Positions 5,253 to 7,081 of a stretch of 7,081 nucleotides of DNA are shown here, piece after piece. The stretch is from assembly GCA_900756575.1 (NCBI GenBank), contig CAAEKQ010000184.1, positions 1-7,081 on the forward strand, given 5' to 3'. The notes under the pieces are model-generated. The model did no database searches and had not been told where the DNA came from. It saw nothing but the letters and a program-made list of their open reading frames with translations. The position numbers were made by a program, and so were the translations under genes. This stretch comes from an uncultured Oscillospiraceae bacterium. Its GTDB lineage: Bacteria > Bacillota > Clostridia > Oscillospirales > Oscillospiraceae. Each line of letters opens with the position of its first letter. Positions within the stretch are counted from its first letter, which is position 1.

Positions 5253-6437
5253 TTACCGTAATACTGCGGCGATGCGATCCATGATCTCCTCGATCAGATT
5301 TCGGGGTGCAGCCAGGTTCAATCGTTCAAATCCATTTCCCTCTGGGCCGAACATACTGCCTTCGTCCATCGCCACATGGGCCTGATACAGCATCTTTTGG
5401 CGCAGTTTTTCGGCATCCGGCTCCAGTCTCCGGAAGTCAATCCATTGGAGATAGGTCCCCTCCAGAGGGGAGATCTTGACGTCTCCATTCCAAGTATCTT
5501 CCGCAAACTCCCGAACGAACTGGTCATTTTTCTGAATATAAGCCAGGCATGAATCCAGCCAGGCTTCCCCGTGGTCCCAGGCAGCCTTTGCAGCAACGGG
5601 GGCAAAAAAGTTCGGATGGGCACGACAATACCGTGCGAACATCTGGTCAAATCGTTTCCGGCGTTCCTCATTGGGGATCATAATGCAGGAAAAAGAAAGC
5701 CCCGCCAGATTGAATGTTTTGGATGGAGCATGGCAAACGGCACAGTTTTCCGCATAGTTCTGGCCCAGCGAGGCAAACACGATATGCTGGTGGCCCGGGA
5801 AGATCAGATCGCTGTGGATCTCATCTGCGATTACAAACACATGATGCCTGCGGCAGATCTCGCCCACTCTGCGGAGCTCCTCCTCCGTATAAACACGGCC
5901 CACCGGATTGTGCGGGTTGCTTAAAACGAAGGCCCTGCATCTGGGGGATGCCGCTTTCCTCTCAAAATCTGCAAAGTCGATCTCATAGCGCCCATCCCTG
6001 AGCTGTAACGGACTGTTTACAACAACCCGTTTCTGCTGCTGTATCGAATCAGCGAAGGGATAATACACCGGTCTCTGGATCAGGACCTCATCGCCTTCCT
6101 CCGTCTCTGACAGCAGCAGGAGATTGATGGCTGTCACGACACCGGGGGTAAAACGGAACCAGTCCGCCGCCGCATTCCAGCCATTTCTCCGTTGCTGCCA
6201 GCGCAGATAGGACGCAATAACCTCATCAGTGACTTTGGTATATCCATACATGCCGTTCTTGGCTGCCTCAATGATGGCTTCCTGAACCTCCGGAAGCGTC
6301 TTCAGATCCATATCTGCAATCCAGGCGGGCAGAACGTCTTGGGTTCCAAAAGTCTTTTCCAGTTCAGCTGGCTCCCACTTAACCTGCCCCCACGGCAGGC
6401 GGCTTTCAAAGTGGTCAAAGTCAAACGTTTTTTCCAT
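5253..6437 (-). CDS. patB: MalY/PatB-family PLP-dependent cystathionine beta-lyase/aminotransferase
   Basis: This 394-residue fold-type I PLP enzyme has the usual length and motif order of the MalY/PatB family. The family cleaves the C-S bond of cystathionine, cysteine and S-conjugates to give a thiol, pyruvate and ammonia; some members act as aminotransferases. Visible are LPAWIADMD (36-44), YGY (64-66), PVYYPF (123-128), SNPHNPVG (173-180) with N177, the PLP-ring aspartate D205 in ADEIHSD, the Schiff-base lysine K240 in APSKTFNLAG, and R372/R379 in RLNLAAPR for the substrate carboxylate. It lacks a signal peptide and is cytosolic. AGAGG (6447-6443) lies 5 nt before the ATG. It begins 33 nt after the ABC ATPase gene and ends 39 nt before the UxaA-family gene, so the three are very likely cotranscribed. 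The substrate may be a sulfur amino acid or conjugate imported by the transporter; that is inference. A pure aminotransferase role cannot be excluded. Confidence 0.9.
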   Translation of the reverse strand: MEKTFDFDHFESRLPWGQVKWEPAELEKTFGTQDVLPAWIADMDLKTLPEVQEAIIEAAKNGMYGYTKVTDEVIASYLRWQQRRNGWNAAADWFRFTPGVVTAINLLLLSETEEGDEVLIQRPVYYPFADSIQQQKRVVVNSPLQLRDGRYEIDFADFERKAASPRCRAFVLSNPHNPVGRVYTEEELRRVGEICRRHHVFVIADEIHSDLIFPGHQHIVFASLGQNYAENCAVCHAPSKTFNLAGLSFSCIMIPNEERRKRFDQMFARYCRAHPNFFAPVAAKAAWDHGEAWLDSCLAYIQKNDQFVREFAEDTWNGDVKISPLEGTYLQWIDFRRLEPDAEKLRQKMLYQAHVAMDEGSMFGPEGNGFERLNLAAPRNLIEEIMDRIAAVLR

Positions 6438-6470
6438 CCTTACCTCTTTCTGATCCTAAATCGGGATTTA

Positions 6471-7081
6471 TCACAGGCCATTAATCTCCCTCACAAAATG
6501 GCATTTGACAAAATGATCCTTTTCGATCTCTTCCAGCTGGGGCTCATTTTCAAAACATTCCGGCTTCGCATATACACATCTGGGGGCGAAGCGGCAGGAC
6601 TTTGTCACGTTGATAGGCGAAGTGATCTCACCCTTCAAAATGATCTGATTATCCGGCGCATTGTACTTGGGCAGCGGGATCGCAGAAATCAATGCCTTTG
6701 TATAGGGATGATATTGGTGGGCAAAGATCTCTGCGGATCCAGCCTTCTCTACCATCTGTCCCAGATACATCACCGTGATATCATCGGAGATATGCTTGAC
6801 CACGGACAGGTTGTGGGTGATAAACAGATATGTGAGATTCCGCTCCTTCTGGAGCTCCATCATCAGGTTCAGAATCTGTGCCTGAATGGACACGTCCAAA
6901 GCAGAGACCGGCTCATCGCAGACCACCAGCTTGGGATCCAGAATCAGCGCCCGGGCGATACCTACCCGCTGGCGGCGTCCACCATCCAGTTCATGCGGAT
7001 ACAGGCCATAGGTTCTCTCTGCCAGCCCCACCACATCCATGATCTCACGGACTTTTTTCTGCTGCTCCTCTTTGGAATTGC
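6471..7081 (-). CDS. Oligopeptide/dipeptide ABC transporter ATP-binding protein (OppF/DppF-like), partial
   Basis: This is the C-terminal 202 or so residues of an ABC ATPase; the N-terminus with the Walker A loop lies beyond the right edge. In order it shows the signature LDGGR (6989-6975, where most relatives have LSGGQ), Walker B LVVCDEP followed by the D-loop SALD, the switch histidine in FITHN, and the peptide/nickel-family C-terminal extension beginning HPYTKALISAIP. That extension carries Cys-x5-Cys-x6-Cys-x17-Cys, the cysteine pattern of the oligopeptide/dipeptide subfamily, which in a DppD structure ligates an iron-sulfur cluster. It would energise uptake through permease subunits encoded upstream, outside the window. 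Substrates of this subfamily include peptides, nickel chelates, opines and sugars, so peptide is only the default guess. It is 33 nt upstream of the PatB-type gene on the same strand, which suggests the enzymes act on the imported compound. Confidence 0.9.
   Translation of the reverse strand, partial: NSKEEQQKKVREIMDVVGLAERTYGLYPHELDGGRRQRVGIARALILDPKLVVCDEPVSALDVSIQAQILNLMMELQKERNLTYLFITHNLSVVKHISDDITVMYLGQMVEKAGSAEIFAHQYHPYTKALISAIPLPKYNAPDNQIILKGEITSPINVTKSCRFAPRCVYAKPECFENEPQLEEIEKDHFVKCHFVREINGL

Overview
This 7.1 kb window looks like chromosomal DNA from a GC-rich, low-oxygen Clostridia-type Firmicute, perhaps an Oscillospiraceae/Ruminococcaceae gut bacterium. The guess rests on strong purine-rich Shine-Dalgarno sites, GC-rich codons, a split heavy-metal exporter with a separate small metal-binding protein, and an OppF-like protein with a clostridial-looking LDGGR signature. 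It is an inference from style, not from a database match.

Left third (1-2411, + strand): a metal-efflux module. A near-consensus promoter (TTGACT, 17 nt, TATGAT) with an inverted repeat over the predicted transcription start drives a 72-residue HMA protein with a DCxxC site. An intercistronic hairpin with a T-run follows, then a 628-residue P1B-type ATPase with the CPC, Lys and Asp signature of the Zn2+/Cd2+/Pb2+ group. The ATPase has no N-terminal HMA domain, so the small upstream protein probably does that job in trans.

Middle (2412-2698): a gene-free convergence zone holding a perfect 32-nt palindrome. It should terminate leftward transcripts and probably rightward ones too.

Right two thirds (2699-7081, all - strand): a probable catabolic operon. 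In order of transcription it has the C-terminal part of an oligopeptide/dipeptide-type ABC ATPase (cut by the window edge), a MalY/PatB-type PLP-dependent C-S lyase/aminotransferase, a full-length SAF+UxaA dehydratase/lyase-family enzyme, a strong hairpin, and an EamA/DMT-family permease. The first three genes are 33-39 nt apart. The set could import a compound, cleave it by beta-elimination, and move a product across the membrane, but the substrate cannot be read from the sequence. The permease has its only good Shine-Dalgarno site in front of an ATT codon rather than ATG/GTG/TTG.

No tRNA, rRNA, CRISPR array, insertion sequence or phage gene was seen. The most worthwhile leads are the UxaA/PatB/peptide-ABC/EamA gene set, the non-canonical permease start, and the two-site control layout of the metal module.
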